A stretch of DNA of 64,000 nt from an uncultured Ramlibacter sp. (lineage in GTDB: Bacteria > Pseudomonadota > Gammaproteobacteria > Burkholderiales > Burkholderiaceae_C). This document shows positions 43,784-53,443 of the stretch, in pieces; within the stretch, counting starts at the first letter, position 1, and each line of letters begins with the position of its first letter. The notes below the pieces were generated by a model, which had not been told where the DNA came from, did no database searches, and worked only from the letters and a program-made list of their open reading frames with translations. Location: NCBI RefSeq assembly GCF_936925435.1, contig NZ_CAKZHQ010000004.1:291464-355463 (forward strand), written 5' to 3'. The position numbers and the translations under genes were made by a program.

Positions 43784-44295
43784 GCGCTGAAACGGCCAGC
43801 GTGACGCCGTACGCGAACGTACGTACTCTTGCTTGCCGCCATGCGAGTTCGCCCCGCAGCCCCAGCCGATGTGCCTTCCTTCTTCGAGATCCGGACCAGC
43901 GCACGTGAAAACGAAATGTCGATGGAGGAACTTGCCTCGCAAGGCGTCACGCCCCAAACCCTTCCCGCGCTGATGGACGAGCGCGCGCCTGGGTCGCCGA
44001 AAAGGACAGCAAGGTCATGGCCTTCGTGATCGCAAGCTCCCTGGAAGCCCGCATCGTGGCCATGTTCGTGCGTCCCGGCCATGAGCAACAAGGTTTGGGC
44101 CGTCAACTCATGCGCCAGGCCGAGGAGTGGCTTTTCTCCGAAGGGTGCGAGGAGATATGGCTGGTGACAGACGACGATGAACGCGTTCGCGCAAATGGTT
44201 TTTACCGGCACCTCGGTTGGCAGGAGGACGACCTGTTAGACGGACCCGTGCGGTTCATCAAGCGGGCACCGGGTGTTTAGCGCAGCGGGTACCTG
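43784..44295 (+). repeat. 512-bp repeat copy 2 (GNAT pseudogene unit)
   Basis: Near-identical to 27138-27649. Confidence 0.88.
43841..44280 (+). pseudogene. GNAT acetyltransferase interrupted by the same frameshift, copy 2
   Basis: MRVRPAAPADVPSFFEIRTSARENEMSMEEL...DERA | VMAFVIASSLEARIVAMFVRPGHEQQG; identical gagcgcgcgcctgg frameshift context. Confidence 0.82.
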
Positions 44296-44317
44296 TTCAA
44301 CGAGCGGTCGACCCGCT

Positions 44318-46462
44318 TCATCCCTCGCTGATGAGCTGCGCCACCCTCTGCTCGAAAGCCGCCTCGTCCAGTGGCGCCGGCAGGAACGAGCGCATGCCGA
44401 AGGCCTCCATGCGCTCGACGATCCCGGCCTCGGCGCCGTCGTAGATCACCAGCGTGCGCAGGCCCGACCAGGCGAGCGAGGCACGAAGCTCCTGCGCGTA
44501 AGCGCGCCTTTGCGGATCGGGTTCGGTGATGTCCACCACCAGCAGCTGCAGGTGGTGTTCGCTCTGCAACGCCTGGGAGGCTGCCAATGGCGAGTCCACC
44601 ACCAGCGGCACCTGCCCCAGCTGCTCCAGGCGTGCGCAGAGCACGCCGGCCATCGGCACGTTGGTTGAGATGATCAGGGCGGTCGCCTGACTGGCGCCCT
44701 GCGTTCCCACGCTCTCGCTGGACCCGAGCAACGCCGCAATGGGTGCGTCCACACCGGCCTTGCGCGCCAGCGTGGTCCACAACCGCAGTCCAAGGGATTC
44801 GAAGGCCTCGTCAGGCGTGGTCAGCCCGGAAATCACCCAGTTCGCCGCGTTGCTCTCAATGCTCCGCCAATGGCCAGGGATGGCTGCGGCCAGTGCATCG
44901 CCATCGCTGTTGCCGCGCAGCAGCTGGGACCGCATGGTGTCGGGAATTTCCAGCGCCTCCACCACGGGAAAGCGGCCGTGGTAGCCGGTGTGGTCGCAGT
45001 GCTTGCAGCCGACGGCGCGGGCACCCGGCGGCGCACCGGTGACCTGCTCAAACAGGGACTCGATCGGCCGCAAGGGCGCAGCGCAGGCGGTCTTGCAGTG
45101 CGGGCATAGCTGGCGCATGAGGCGCTGCGACACAACGCCCAGCAAGGTGTCGGCCAGGAGTTCCGGGGCCACGCCCAGGTCCACCAGACGGGGGATGGCG
45201 CGCACGGCGTCCTGGGTATGCAGCGTGCTGAACACCAGGTGGCCGGTAAGCGCTGCCTGCACTGCGATCTGCGCCGTCTCCGCATCGCGGATTTCTCCGA
45301 TCAGCAGGACGTCGGGGTCCTGGCGCAGGATGGAACGCAGCGCGCGCTGGAATGTCACACCCGCAGCGTTGTTCACCTCGACCTGGGTCAGGCCGTCCAG
45401 TTCGTACTCGAGCGGTTCTTCCACGGTGATGATGCGGCGGGTGGTCTTGTTCAAGGCAGCCAGCAGCGAATACAGGGTGGAGGTCTTGCCGCTGCCCGTG
45501 GGACCGGTGATGAGCACCAGGCCGTTGGCATTGGACGCCAGCCGGCGCAGCGCCTCCAGCGCCCACGGAGCGAAGTTGGTGTGCTCGAGGTCGAAGGTGC
45601 GCGACTGGTCGAGGAGGCGCATCACCAGAGACTCCGCGCCGGAGGCCGGCAGCGTGGAGATGCGAAGGTCATAGCGACGGCGCTGGTACGTGAGACTGGC
45701 GCGCCCGTCCTGCGGGACCATGGCGTTGGTGGAGTCCATGCCGCCTTGCGCCTTGAGCAGGCGGATCACGGCGGCCATCACGGTCAGGCTGATGGAAGCC
45801 ACGCGCACCAGGCGGCCGTCGATGCGCAGGCGCACCACGCCGGTCCCGGCCAGCGGATGGATGTGAATGTCGGAGGCGCGGCGCGCAATGGCCTGCCGTA
45901 CCAGTGCGCGGCAAAAGCGCACCAGCTGCGCGTCGCCCGACAGGGTCTCGGCGCCTTCGTCATCCAGGTCGAGGATGCGCCCGTGCTGGGACGCCGCGCT
46001 GCGCGGGGTCGCGCCGTAGAGAGCGACGCGCGCTGCCTCGATGTCCTCGGGTGCGGCGATGCGGGCTTCGACCGTGCGGCCGCCGGCGGCAAAACGCAGC
46101 TCCTGCAGCGCCTGTGAGATGTCTGGCGTCGCCACGGCGACCACCAGCCGGCCGTCGTCCAGCGCCACCGGGGCCACGCCGTGGCGCCGCGCCATGGACT
46201 CGGGAAGAAGTTTGGCCAACGCGGGATCGGGAGCGCCGCGTGGCGCCAGGGCCAGGCCACTCGCGTCAGCGACCAGGGCGGCCAGATCCTGGGGCGTGAT
46301 GCCCGCAAGCGACGCCACCAGCATCCAAGCCTCTGCCAGGTTGGGGGGCAACACAACGTCGGCGAGGGCGGGCCGCCCCGGGAAACGGGCCAGTGCCAGG
46401 CGGAGCAGCCAGGCGGGCAGCCCGGCTTCACCGGGCTCGGCGTGAAGAGACGGCTCAACCAT
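44318..46462 (-). CDS. GspE/PilB-type secretion/pilus ATPase with C-terminal receiver-like domain
   Basis: GLVLITGPTGSGKTSTLYSLLAALN, LRSILRQDPDVLLIGEIRDAETAQIAVQAALTGHLVFSTLHTQDA, CPHCKTAC...CKHCDHTGYHGR zinc motif; C-term LQLLVVDITEPDPQRR. Confidence 0.92.
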   Translation of the reverse strand: MVEPSLHAEPGEAGLPAWLLRLALARFPGRPALADVVLPPNLAEAWMLVASLAGITPQDLAALVADASGLALAPRGAPDPALAKLLPESMARRHGVAPVALDDGRLVVAVATPDISQALQELRFAAGGRTVEARIAAPEDIEAARVALYGATPRSAASQHGRILDLDDEGAETLSGDAQLVRFCRALVRQAIARRASDIHIHPLAGTGVVRLRIDGRLVRVASISLTVMAAVIRLLKAQGGMDSTNAMVPQDGRASLTYQRRRYDLRISTLPASGAESLVMRLLDQSRTFDLEHTNFAPWALEALRRLASNANGLVLITGPTGSGKTSTLYSLLAALNKTTRRIITVEEPLEYELDGLTQVEVNNAAGVTFQRALRSILRQDPDVLLIGEIRDAETAQIAVQAALTGHLVFSTLHTQDAVRAIPRLVDLGVAPELLADTLLGVVSQRLMRQLCPHCKTACAAPLRPIESLFEQVTGAPPGARAVGCKHCDHTGYHGRFPVVEALEIPDTMRSQLLRGNSDGDALAAAIPGHWRSIESNAANWVISGLTTPDEAFESLGLRLWTTLARKAGVDAPIAALLGSSESVGTQGASQATALIISTNVPMAGVLCARLEQLGQVPLVVDSPLAASQALQSEHHLQLLVVDITEPDPQRRAYAQELRASLAWSGLRTLVIYDGAEAGIVERMEAFGMRSFLPAPLDEAAFEQRVAQLISEG

Positions 46463-46889
46463 GTCGGACGGTGAGCACGCGCCCATCCGGGCTGCGCAAA
46501 TCAAGTTCGTATCCGCCTGCGGTACGCCGGTAGTCGATGCTGGGGCCGGTCTGCAGCGGCAGCGCCTCTTCAAGCCGTTCCGGGTAGCTTCCATGGACGC
46601 GCACATGCTCGGCCAGTGAGTCGGAAACCAGGTTCAGCATGGCATGGCGGCCCTGGTCCAACTGCTCGGGTGTGGGGGCCGGCGCACCGTCCACCGCTTG
46701 CCAGGCCAGAAAGGAAAGCGCCAGGATCGCCACGCTGCCCGCTGCACCGCGCAACAGAGGCGAAGACTGGCGCCGTTGCTGCAGTGCGTCGGCTCGCTCC
46801 TGCTTGTCGACAAGGGCGTCGTGCGCCTGCGCGGCCAGCGCATCGAGATCGGCGCGAGGAGCGTCACCTGAGAGGGGATCTTGTTGCAT
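46455..46889 (-). CDS. Single-TM hypothetical protein in pseudopilin operon
   Basis: GAAGSVAILALSFLAWQAVDG TM; overlaps ATPase start; lies between pseudopilin and ATPase. Confidence 0.7.
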   Translation of the reverse strand: MQQDPLSGDAPRADLDALAAQAHDALVDKQERADALQQRRQSSPLLRGAAGSVAILALSFLAWQAVDGAPAPTPEQLDQGRHAMLNLVSDSLAEHVRVHGSYPERLEEALPLQTGPSIDYRRTAGGYELDLRSPDGRVLTVRHG

Positions 46890-46898
46890 GGGGAATGT

Positions 46899-47870
46899 TC
46901 AGGGCTTTGCGATGCGGATTGTTGCGGTGGTGCCGTCCCAGCGGACCGCGGGCTGGGTGGGCCAGTAGTACACGACGCCGGTCACGTCGAACTGGCAGCC
47001 GGTGATCACCTCGCCGCGGCCGGCCTGTCCATTGAGTCCAGCCAGGCTGATGGTCGCCACGCCGCCCTGCAGGTTGCCAAGGTCGTTCCAGCCGCGCTGG
47101 CCCGGGGTGCCATTCCAGTCATTGAAATAGGTCGTCACCCGCATCTGCACCCCGGCGTTGCCGCCCAGCGGGTTACCGTCCGTTCCCAGCACCGTCACAC
47201 GACCGCTGCACGTCCAGTTTCCGTTGCCTGTATCTAGGGCTGTGCCGCTCCAGCTGGTGCCGCCAGCGGGTGTACCGCCCGCGCCAGGTGTGGTGCTGGG
47301 CGTCGTGGGGGTGCTGGCGGGAGGTGTACTCCTGTCCGGCAAAGTTCCCGTGCCTGATACCGTCGTCACCGGGCCACGGTCCACCAGCGGAAACGCCAGC
47401 TGGGTCGGCGTGAGCCACAGCTTGTCGCCTGGCTGAAACGGCAGAACATGCGCCAACCCGTGCAGGCGGGCAGCGAGTCCATCGGCGCTTGCATCCGCCA
47501 CCAGGCCATACCGGGCCTGGTCGCCCGACGAGGCGAAGAAGCCGGCCGGTGCCCGGATCAGCAACAAACGGATGCCACCCGGCTCGTTGAAGGCGGCGTC
47601 GGGCACGGTCTGCAGCCGCGGCGGCGCCTTCCCCACCTGGGCACCCTGCTGCAGGGCACGCTCGCCCAGCGCATCTTCCAGTTGCACCGTGGTGGAAATC
47701 TGGTCAATCTGCGTCAAGAGTTGGGAAAGCTGTGCTCGCTCCACGTACGCGCGGTACGCAGGCACCGCGACCAGCGACAGCGTTGCGACCACCGCCACGG
47801 CGAGGAGAACCTCTATCAGCGTGAAGCCGGTAGACCGCAGGAGGCGGCCTGGAGACACGGAGGATTTCAT
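46899..47870 (-). CDS. Type IV pilin/pseudopilin-like protein with long Pro/Thr linker and C-terminal domain
   Basis: Prepilin motif GFTLIEVLLAVAVVATLSLVAVPAYRAYVERA; linker TPPASTPTTPSTTPGAGGTPAGG. Confidence 0.88.
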   Translation of the reverse strand: MKSSVSPGRLLRSTGFTLIEVLLAVAVVATLSLVAVPAYRAYVERAQLSQLLTQIDQISTTVQLEDALGERALQQGAQVGKAPPRLQTVPDAAFNEPGGIRLLLIRAPAGFFASSGDQARYGLVADASADGLAARLHGLAHVLPFQPGDKLWLTPTQLAFPLVDRGPVTTVSGTGTLPDRSTPPASTPTTPSTTPGAGGTPAGGTSWSGTALDTGNGNWTCSGRVTVLGTDGNPLGGNAGVQMRVTTYFNDWNGTPGQRGWNDLGNLQGGVATISLAGLNGQAGRGEVITGCQFDVTGVVYYWPTQPAVRWDGTTATIRIAKP

Positions 47871-48146
47871 TTCGCTCCAGTATGCAACAAGAGCCCTTCA
47901 CATCGCTACCGCAGTGGCCCGGCGAGCGCGGGGTCCGAGACCGACCCAAAGCGGACATTTTGAGGTGCGGTTTGCTCAATTCGCGCTACCCCTCATTTCA
48001 AAAGGTCTTGGCAATCGAGATCTTCCACCGCGCTCTGGATGCGTGCCAGCTGTGGCCACCACACATAGGGTGACATCTGCAATGTGAACCGGGAGATCGG
48101 CGTGCGCAGGTGAAGAAGTACAGCAAGCCGGTCGTCCTGCAGATCG

Positions 48147-48935
48147 CTAACAGGCAGGCGACGGGTACTTCCAAGAATTGCTCAGGCCGTCGTATTGAGA
48201 CTGGACCTGGACGCGCATCTTGCAGCCGTTCTCATAGGACACCACGCAGTTCCCATTCACGCACTGGGAGCTGCAGCGGATGGAGGCCGTCTGAGGGCGG
48301 CAGTTCTTGGGCTGCGGCTCTGCCTTGGCAACGGGGGTGGGCTTTGCCGCAGCGCGGGGCTCGGCCTTGACTATGGGGGCAGGCTTTGACGCAGCGCGGG
48401 GCTCGATCTTGCCGTCGATGGCGCCCTCCCATCTCACCTGGCACCTGCGGCCGGAGCCATTTTCACAAGATCGGACGGCCTCGCGTGAAGTTTCGCCCAA
48501 GTTGTCGCCCTGGTGGAACAGGCGGAGCTTCACGTCGCCGTTTGCATCCTCCTCCGATCTAGCGAGCGCATAAAAGCCAGGCTTGGCGAGCCTAAAATTC
48601 ACTTCGCAGCCTTCGCCGCAAGTATTCAACGCGTTCTGCTCGGCGTCGGCGAGACTCACTTCGCTGCGGCCGAAACCCACATTGGACGGACTCACGGCAC
48701 GAGCCACTGCCTTGGTGGAACTCAGCTTGCAGTTGATGTTCTCAAGCCGGGCATTGCAGAACTCCAGCGCCTTCCTGTTCGCCTCCTCTTGGGTGCGCTC
48801 GTGGGCCCAACTCCCTTTATCTTTGTGGTCGCCGGTGCCCCAGGCTATGGCGGAATATTGCGCGTGAGCGAGGCTCGGAAGCGCGAAAAACGGCGCCAGA
48901 CAAAGCAGACGCCAGGATGTTTTGAGATTTGCCAT
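48147..48935 (-). CDS. Secreted DUF4189-like protein, paralogue A
   Basis: Signal MANLKTSWRLLCLAPFFALPSLAHAQ; YSAIAWGTGDHKDKGSWAHERTQEEANRKALEFCNA; Cys-rich C-term PKNCRPQTASIRCSSQCVNGNCVVSYENGCK. Confidence 0.72.
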   Translation of the reverse strand: MANLKTSWRLLCLAPFFALPSLAHAQYSAIAWGTGDHKDKGSWAHERTQEEANRKALEFCNARLENINCKLSSTKAVARAVSPSNVGFGRSEVSLADAEQNALNTCGEGCEVNFRLAKPGFYALARSEEDANGDVKLRLFHQGDNLGETSREAVRSCENGSGRRCQVRWEGAIDGKIEPRAASKPAPIVKAEPRAAAKPTPVAKAEPQPKNCRPQTASIRCSSQCVNGNCVVSYENGCKMRVQVQSQYDGLSNSWKYPSPAC

Positions 48936-49132
48936 GAAGTTCCCTCTTTGATGTCGTCTGGCCGATGCCGGGGAAGGTCCACAGCAACAATTCCGTCTCA
49001 TGACGCCGCCAGCGAATCAATTGCCTCAGCACAGGGTTCGGCCTATTCCTGGCCCGGTGCATCAGCTGTTGTTTGCGAATATTCTATCGGCCCGCCGCGG
49101 TGTCCTTGGAGCTCGCTGCCACGTGAGTGACA
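48875..49132. repeat. 258-bp repeat copy A (signal-peptide start plus upstream region)
   Basis: Matches 51029-51286 with two visible differences. Confidence 0.88.
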
Positions 49133-49436
49133 GCGAGAGAACGCAAGAAAGCCGGGTTGCACTGGGCGTGCGATCACAGCGGATTTGCGGACGCGATCAG
49201 GGCGCGGGCTGGCACGCCGATCATTCATCTTGGCATTGTGTTGCCGGACCCCATGATCAAGCTCTTGGGCGAGCGAGGCACCAGCGCCAAAGCATTGCCG
49301 CCCATCCTGACCCGGCGGCGGGGCCTTGGCACGAAGGTCGGCAAGCAACGTCCGCCTTCCCTTCGCGTCCTCGCCACGCTGTGCGGGCCACCTGAGAGCA
49401 CTGAACAGCGCGAGTCCAGGCGCCTCACCGGACGCC

Positions 49437-49946
49437 TTAGTCCTCGCAGTCCTTCACGACATTCACAATGTTCCTGCTGAAGCGGTCAAGTTTTTCCAGT
49501 TCGGCCAGACTTTTGGACGTCGCAACCTGGCGCAGCTTTGGGACGTCGTCCGTAATGTCGTTGGCGCGTTCGCGCAGTCTGCTCAACTGGCGGTTGATGT
49601 GCTTCTCCAACTGCTGCTTGGTCTTGCCCGTGGCCTGGTCGCGAATCTCGACGAGATCTTTGAGGGCCCAGGCTTGCGCCGTCATGGCGGCGCCTCGTTG
49701 GAGCGCGCTAATCGCATTAGCGCCGCCGTCGATGCTGAAGAGATGAATTTTCTGATTGTAGGTGGCGTCTATGATCAGGTAGTTAAGCAAGAGTTTCGCG
49801 GTGAGTTCGATTTCATCCATGTCCGATGCGATGGCCTTCGCCAGTTTTTGCGTCACGGCGCCACCGCAGCTCCATTCGGCATGCGCGCTCGGGTGTGAGA
49901 ACGCGGCCACGCACGCGAGCATGGAAACCAACAGGTGCTTCTTCAT
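49437..49946 (-). CDS. Secreted hypothetical protein
   Basis: Signal MKKHLLVSMLACVAAFSHPSAHAEW; helical charged body. Confidence 0.65.
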   Translation of the reverse strand: MKKHLLVSMLACVAAFSHPSAHAEWSCGGAVTQKLAKAIASDMDEIELTAKLLLNYLIIDATYNQKIHLFSIDGGANAISALQRGAAMTAQAWALKDLVEIRDQATGKTKQQLEKHINRQLSRLRERANDITDDVPKLRQVATSKSLAELEKLDRFSRNIVNVVKDCED

Positions 49947-50053
49947 CTTCTTCTCCGTTGTTAATATATTTTGTGAATGCTTCTAGGTAGCTCGAGTGCA
50001 GCGGCAGGGGCCGGCCGCCGCGCAGGCCCCGGCAGCGGCACTGACAGCCCCAG

Positions 50054-50335
50054 CTACGTCTGTTCTGGCGAGTAGTACAGGGTGGTGCCGCAAGTGCGGC
50101 AGATGTGCGCGCGCAGGTACGTCCCGTTCAAGAGCCGCTCGGTCACGATGGTGCTACCGCCGCAGCTGTTGCACTGGACCCGGCCGTTCGTCACGAGGCT
50201 GGGGTTCTCCGCCTTGTACCAGGCGAAGTCCTGCTTGCGCTTCTTTCTCCGCCGCACAATGACGGCGGAGATGATGCTGACCGCGCACACGAAGTTGAAC
50301 ACGAGGGCCAGCAGGAAGAGATGATCCGATCCCAT
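50054..50335 (-). CDS. Single-TM protein with C-terminal zinc-ribbon-like CxxC pair
   Basis: MGSDHLFLLALVFNFVCAVSIISAVIVRRRKKRK; CNSCGG...CRTCGT. Confidence 0.65.
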   Translation of the reverse strand: MGSDHLFLLALVFNFVCAVSIISAVIVRRRKKRKQDFAWYKAENPSLVTNGRVQCNSCGGSTIVTERLLNGTYLRAHICRTCGTTLYYSPEQT

Positions 50336-50354
50336 TTTTGCTTTCCGTTCTTCT

Positions 50355-51089
50355 CTAGCAGGCAGGTGACGGGTACTTCCACTGGTTGGTGAAAGGGTCA
50401 TATTCGGCCTGGACAACGACGCGCAGCTTGCAGCCGTTCTCATAGGCCACCACGCAGCTCCCATTGACGCACTGGGAGCTGCAACGGATGGAGGCCGTCT
50501 GAGGGCGGCAGTTCTTGGGCTGGGGCTCGGCCTTGGCAACGGGTTGAGCTTTGGGCGCCGGCGCGACATCCTGCTGTCCGGGGATGACCCCAGTCCAGAA
50601 GAGTGCGCACTTCTGGCCGGCTTTCTCGCACCCGGCGATAGCGTCGTTCTCGCTCTCGTTCATGTTGTCGTACTGGTGCGCCGCGTAGAACCTGCCAACC
50701 CCGTTGTTCGGCTCCGCAGTTCTCGCGACCGAAAAGAAACCAGGCTTCGTGAGCCTGAAATTCACTTTGCAGTCCTTGTCCCCGCAATGCTTCAGTGCAA
50801 GTTTCTCAGCTTCAGCTAAGCTGATGCCACTGCGACCCCAGCCTGTGTGGGCGTCGCTTACAGCACGGGCCAGTGCTTTTGTCACCTGCAGTTTGCAATC
50901 CTTCTTTACGGTTTTCGCATTGCAAACATCCAACGCCATTTTGTTGGCTTCCTTCTGGGTCGAATGAGTGGCCCACGCTGCAGCATCGGTGCCGTAAGCC
51001 ACGGCGGAGGCCATTGCGCTCGCGAGGGTCGGAAGCGCGAAAAACGGCGCCAGACAAAGCAGACGCCAGGATGTTTTGAGATTTGCCAT
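50355..51089 (-). CDS. Secreted DUF4189-like protein, paralogue B
   Basis: Same signal peptide and C-terminus as paralogue A, diverged centre. Confidence 0.72.
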   Translation of the reverse strand: MANLKTSWRLLCLAPFFALPTLASAMASAVAYGTDAAAWATHSTQKEANKMALDVCNAKTVKKDCKLQVTKALARAVSDAHTGWGRSGISLAEAEKLALKHCGDKDCKVNFRLTKPGFFSVARTAEPNNGVGRFYAAHQYDNMNESENDAIAGCEKAGQKCALFWTGVIPGQQDVAPAPKAQPVAKAEPQPKNCRPQTASIRCSSQCVNGSCVVAYENGCKLRVVVQAEYDPFTNQWKYPSPAC

Positions 51090-51286
51090 GAAGTTCCCTC
51101 TTTGATGTCGTCTGGCCGATGCCGGGGAAGGTCCACAGCAACAATTCCGTCTCATGACGCCGCCAGCGAATCAATTGCCTCAGCACAGGGTTCGGCCTAT
51201 TCCTGGCCCGGTGCATCAGCTGTTGTTTGCGAATATTCTATCGGCCCGCCGCGGTGTACTTGGAGCTCGCTGCCATGTGAGTGACA
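51029..51286. repeat. 258-bp repeat copy B
   Basis: Matches 48875-49132. Confidence 0.88.
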
Positions 51287-51334
51287 CCGCTTGAACGCAA
51301 GATGACCGGGTTGCACTCCACTCCTTCTCTGGCA

Positions 51335-51583
51335 TCAGTTCAGGCGCCGTTTCTTCTCGATGTTCACGACCGCGGCCAGTACCGCGGCCTCCAGGAACCC
51401 CGGCGTCTTAAGCCTAATGACAATCTTGTAGTCCGTCTGGGGATGGGGCGCCTGTAGCCCGTCGGCGTCCTCACTTAGCCGCTCCACTGCTGTTATGAAC
51501 TCATCGCAGTCGAGGTCGCTCAGGTCCTGTCCGGTGGCTTGGCGCACCAGCTCGACGGAGGCTTTCAAGGGACTTCTTCGCAT
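51335..51583 (-). CDS. Small hypothetical protein
   Basis: MRRSPLKASVELVRQATGQDLSDLDCDEFITAVERL...; plausible but unsupported by known family. Confidence 0.4.
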   Translation of the reverse strand: MRRSPLKASVELVRQATGQDLSDLDCDEFITAVERLSEDADGLQAPHPQTDYKIVIRLKTPGFLEAAVLAAVVNIEKKRRLN

Positions 51584-52050
51584 CTGATTTCTTCCAGGTG
51601 GCTTGCATGTGATACAGGACTCACTGTAGGCGCCGAGGTCACCAGCAGCGGATGGGTTTCTCAGCGCCGTTCCAGGCACAGGCGGTGTTCGTCTGCACAT
51701 TCATGTCTTGCTCTCCGTTCGTTGTTGCGATGGGCTGGACTGTAGGAACGGCGGATCGCCATGGCGGCCTGCTTGCGACGAATACCCGGCAACACGCGAC
51801 GAAGCCGGCGCTTGGGCGATGAATGGAATAGCGTCGACACATCCATCGGAGGAGGCAGGGGCGCAGACGAGTTAGTTCGTCATCCTCGCGCGGGCGGGAC
51901 AAGATGACATTTTATTTCTACGCTCTCCCAATACGTTTGTCTGTGCCAACCCGGGATTCGTCGCCAAAGTAAAGCGGCCCGTCGCATCGTCCGCACCGCC
52001 GCCGTCCGGCCCCGGAATACTGCAAATATCAACCAACGAGGAGTCATCGA

Positions 52051-52593
52051 ATGAAACGCATCATTACCGCCCTGTTCGCAGCGCTTGCCCTGTTCGCATC
52101 TGCCAGCACTTTGGCTGCACGCAATGCAGCGCCCATGGGTTTCGAAATAGGCGTCGCAACCATCGAACAGGTCAAGGCGAGCATCGGCAGCAAGACCGCA
52201 CTTCAGGACGGCGGCATCAACGCCTACAGCGACGGGCACATGCTCAAAGGCGAAGGCAAAGGCCTCGATGTGGCCGGCCTGCAACGCATTTTGTTCATCT
52301 TCGATTCGAAGGGCGTGCTTTCCGCGGTGCGGATGACGCTGGCCAAGGACGGCTTCCGCACGATGGCCGGCCAGCTGCGCGGGAAGTACAAGGTGAACGC
52401 GCAACAGCTTCCGTTCGTCGGGGACGCGTGGGTACACTACTACGCTGGCGAGTCGCTCATTGAGCTCGATGCACCTCACCTTAGTTTCGAAATGAGCCTG
52501 ACCTACTTGTCGAAGACCTTCCAGCACGAATTCCACAAGCGCCGCGCCGCGGAGCGAGCCGCCGAGGCGAAGGAACAGGCCGCCAAACTCTGA
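52051..52593 (+). CDS. Secreted hypothetical protein
   Basis: Signal MKRIITALFAALALFASASTLAA; RBS-like gaggag upstream; upstream of LytTR operon. Confidence 0.72.
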   Translation: MKRIITALFAALALFASASTLAARNAAPMGFEIGVATIEQVKASIGSKTALQDGGINAYSDGHMLKGEGKGLDVAGLQRILFIFDSKGVLSAVRMTLAKDGFRTMAGQLRGKYKVNAQQLPFVGDAWVHYYAGESLIELDAPHLSFEMSLTYLSKTFQHEFHKRRAAERAAEAKEQAAKL

Positions 52594-52682
52594 CGCACGC
52601 CGGCCTGGACACCCAGGCCGCACAGTCCTGCCCGGTCCGTGCCGGGCGGTTTCACTCGTTCGCGCACCCCCGACTACTACCC

Positions 52683-53432
52683 ATGCCCACCGCCCTCATT
52701 GCCGACGACGAACCTTTCATGCGCGCCGCGCTGCGCGACCAACTGGCGGCGCTCTGGCCCGAACTGCAGATCGTGTCGGAGGCCGAAGACGGCCCCGGCG
52801 CATTGCGCGCTATCGAAGCGCTGCAGCCGGACATCGCGTTCCTGGACATTCAGATGCCCGGCCTCACCGGCCTTCAGGTCGCGCAATCCATCAGCACCCG
52901 ATCGTGCGTCGTGTTCGTGACCGCCCACGACGCTCATGCACTGGAAGCCTTCGAGGCCAATGCCGTCGACTATGTGCTGAAACCCCTCGATACCGTTCGC
53001 GTCGCGAAGCTCGTGACCAAGCTGCAGCGCAGCCTCGAGACCATGCCTGCCGTATCGCTGGCGCAGGTGATGGCGGCTCTGCAGCGGGAGCAGCCCCCGG
53101 CGCAGGCCTCTGGCCCCGAATGGCTGCAAGTGGGCCAGGGCACGCAGGTGCGCATGGTCCACGTGGACGACGTGATGTTCTTCAAGTCCGACAACAAGTA
53201 CACGCGGGTGGTTGCCGGGGATTGCGACGGTGTCATTCGTTTGTCCTTAAAAGACCTGCTCGATGGGCTAGATGGCCGGGTATTTGTGCAGATCAGCCGC
53301 AGCGCTGTGGTCAACCGTCGCTTCATACGGGCGGTACGTCGTGTTGACGACGCGATGGAGCTAGAGATCAAGGGCCAGTCCGAGAAGTTGCCGGTCTCGG
53401 CACCAAACCACCATCTTTTCCGCGCAATGTGA
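52683..53432 (+). CDS. LytTR-family response regulator
   Basis: Receiver TALIADDEPFMRAALRDQL...DIAFLDIQMPGLTGLQVA; LytTR FFKSDNKYTRVV...FVQISRSAVVNRRFI. Confidence 0.94.
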   Translation: MPTALIADDEPFMRAALRDQLAALWPELQIVSEAEDGPGALRAIEALQPDIAFLDIQMPGLTGLQVAQSISTRSCVVFVTAHDAHALEAFEANAVDYVLKPLDTVRVAKLVTKLQRSLETMPAVSLAQVMAALQREQPPAQASGPEWLQVGQGTQVRMVHVDDVMFFKSDNKYTRVVAGDCDGVIRLSLKDLLDGLDGRVFVQISRSAVVNRRFIRAVRRVDDAMELEIKGQSEKLPVSAPNHHLFRAM

Positions 53433-53443
53433 GGAGCAACACC

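Noticed and set aside
42916-44211. 431-aa minus ORF and the similar 187-aa ORF at 27002-27565
   Set aside because: Antisense to the repeated GNAT unit; identity between them only reflects the DNA repeat
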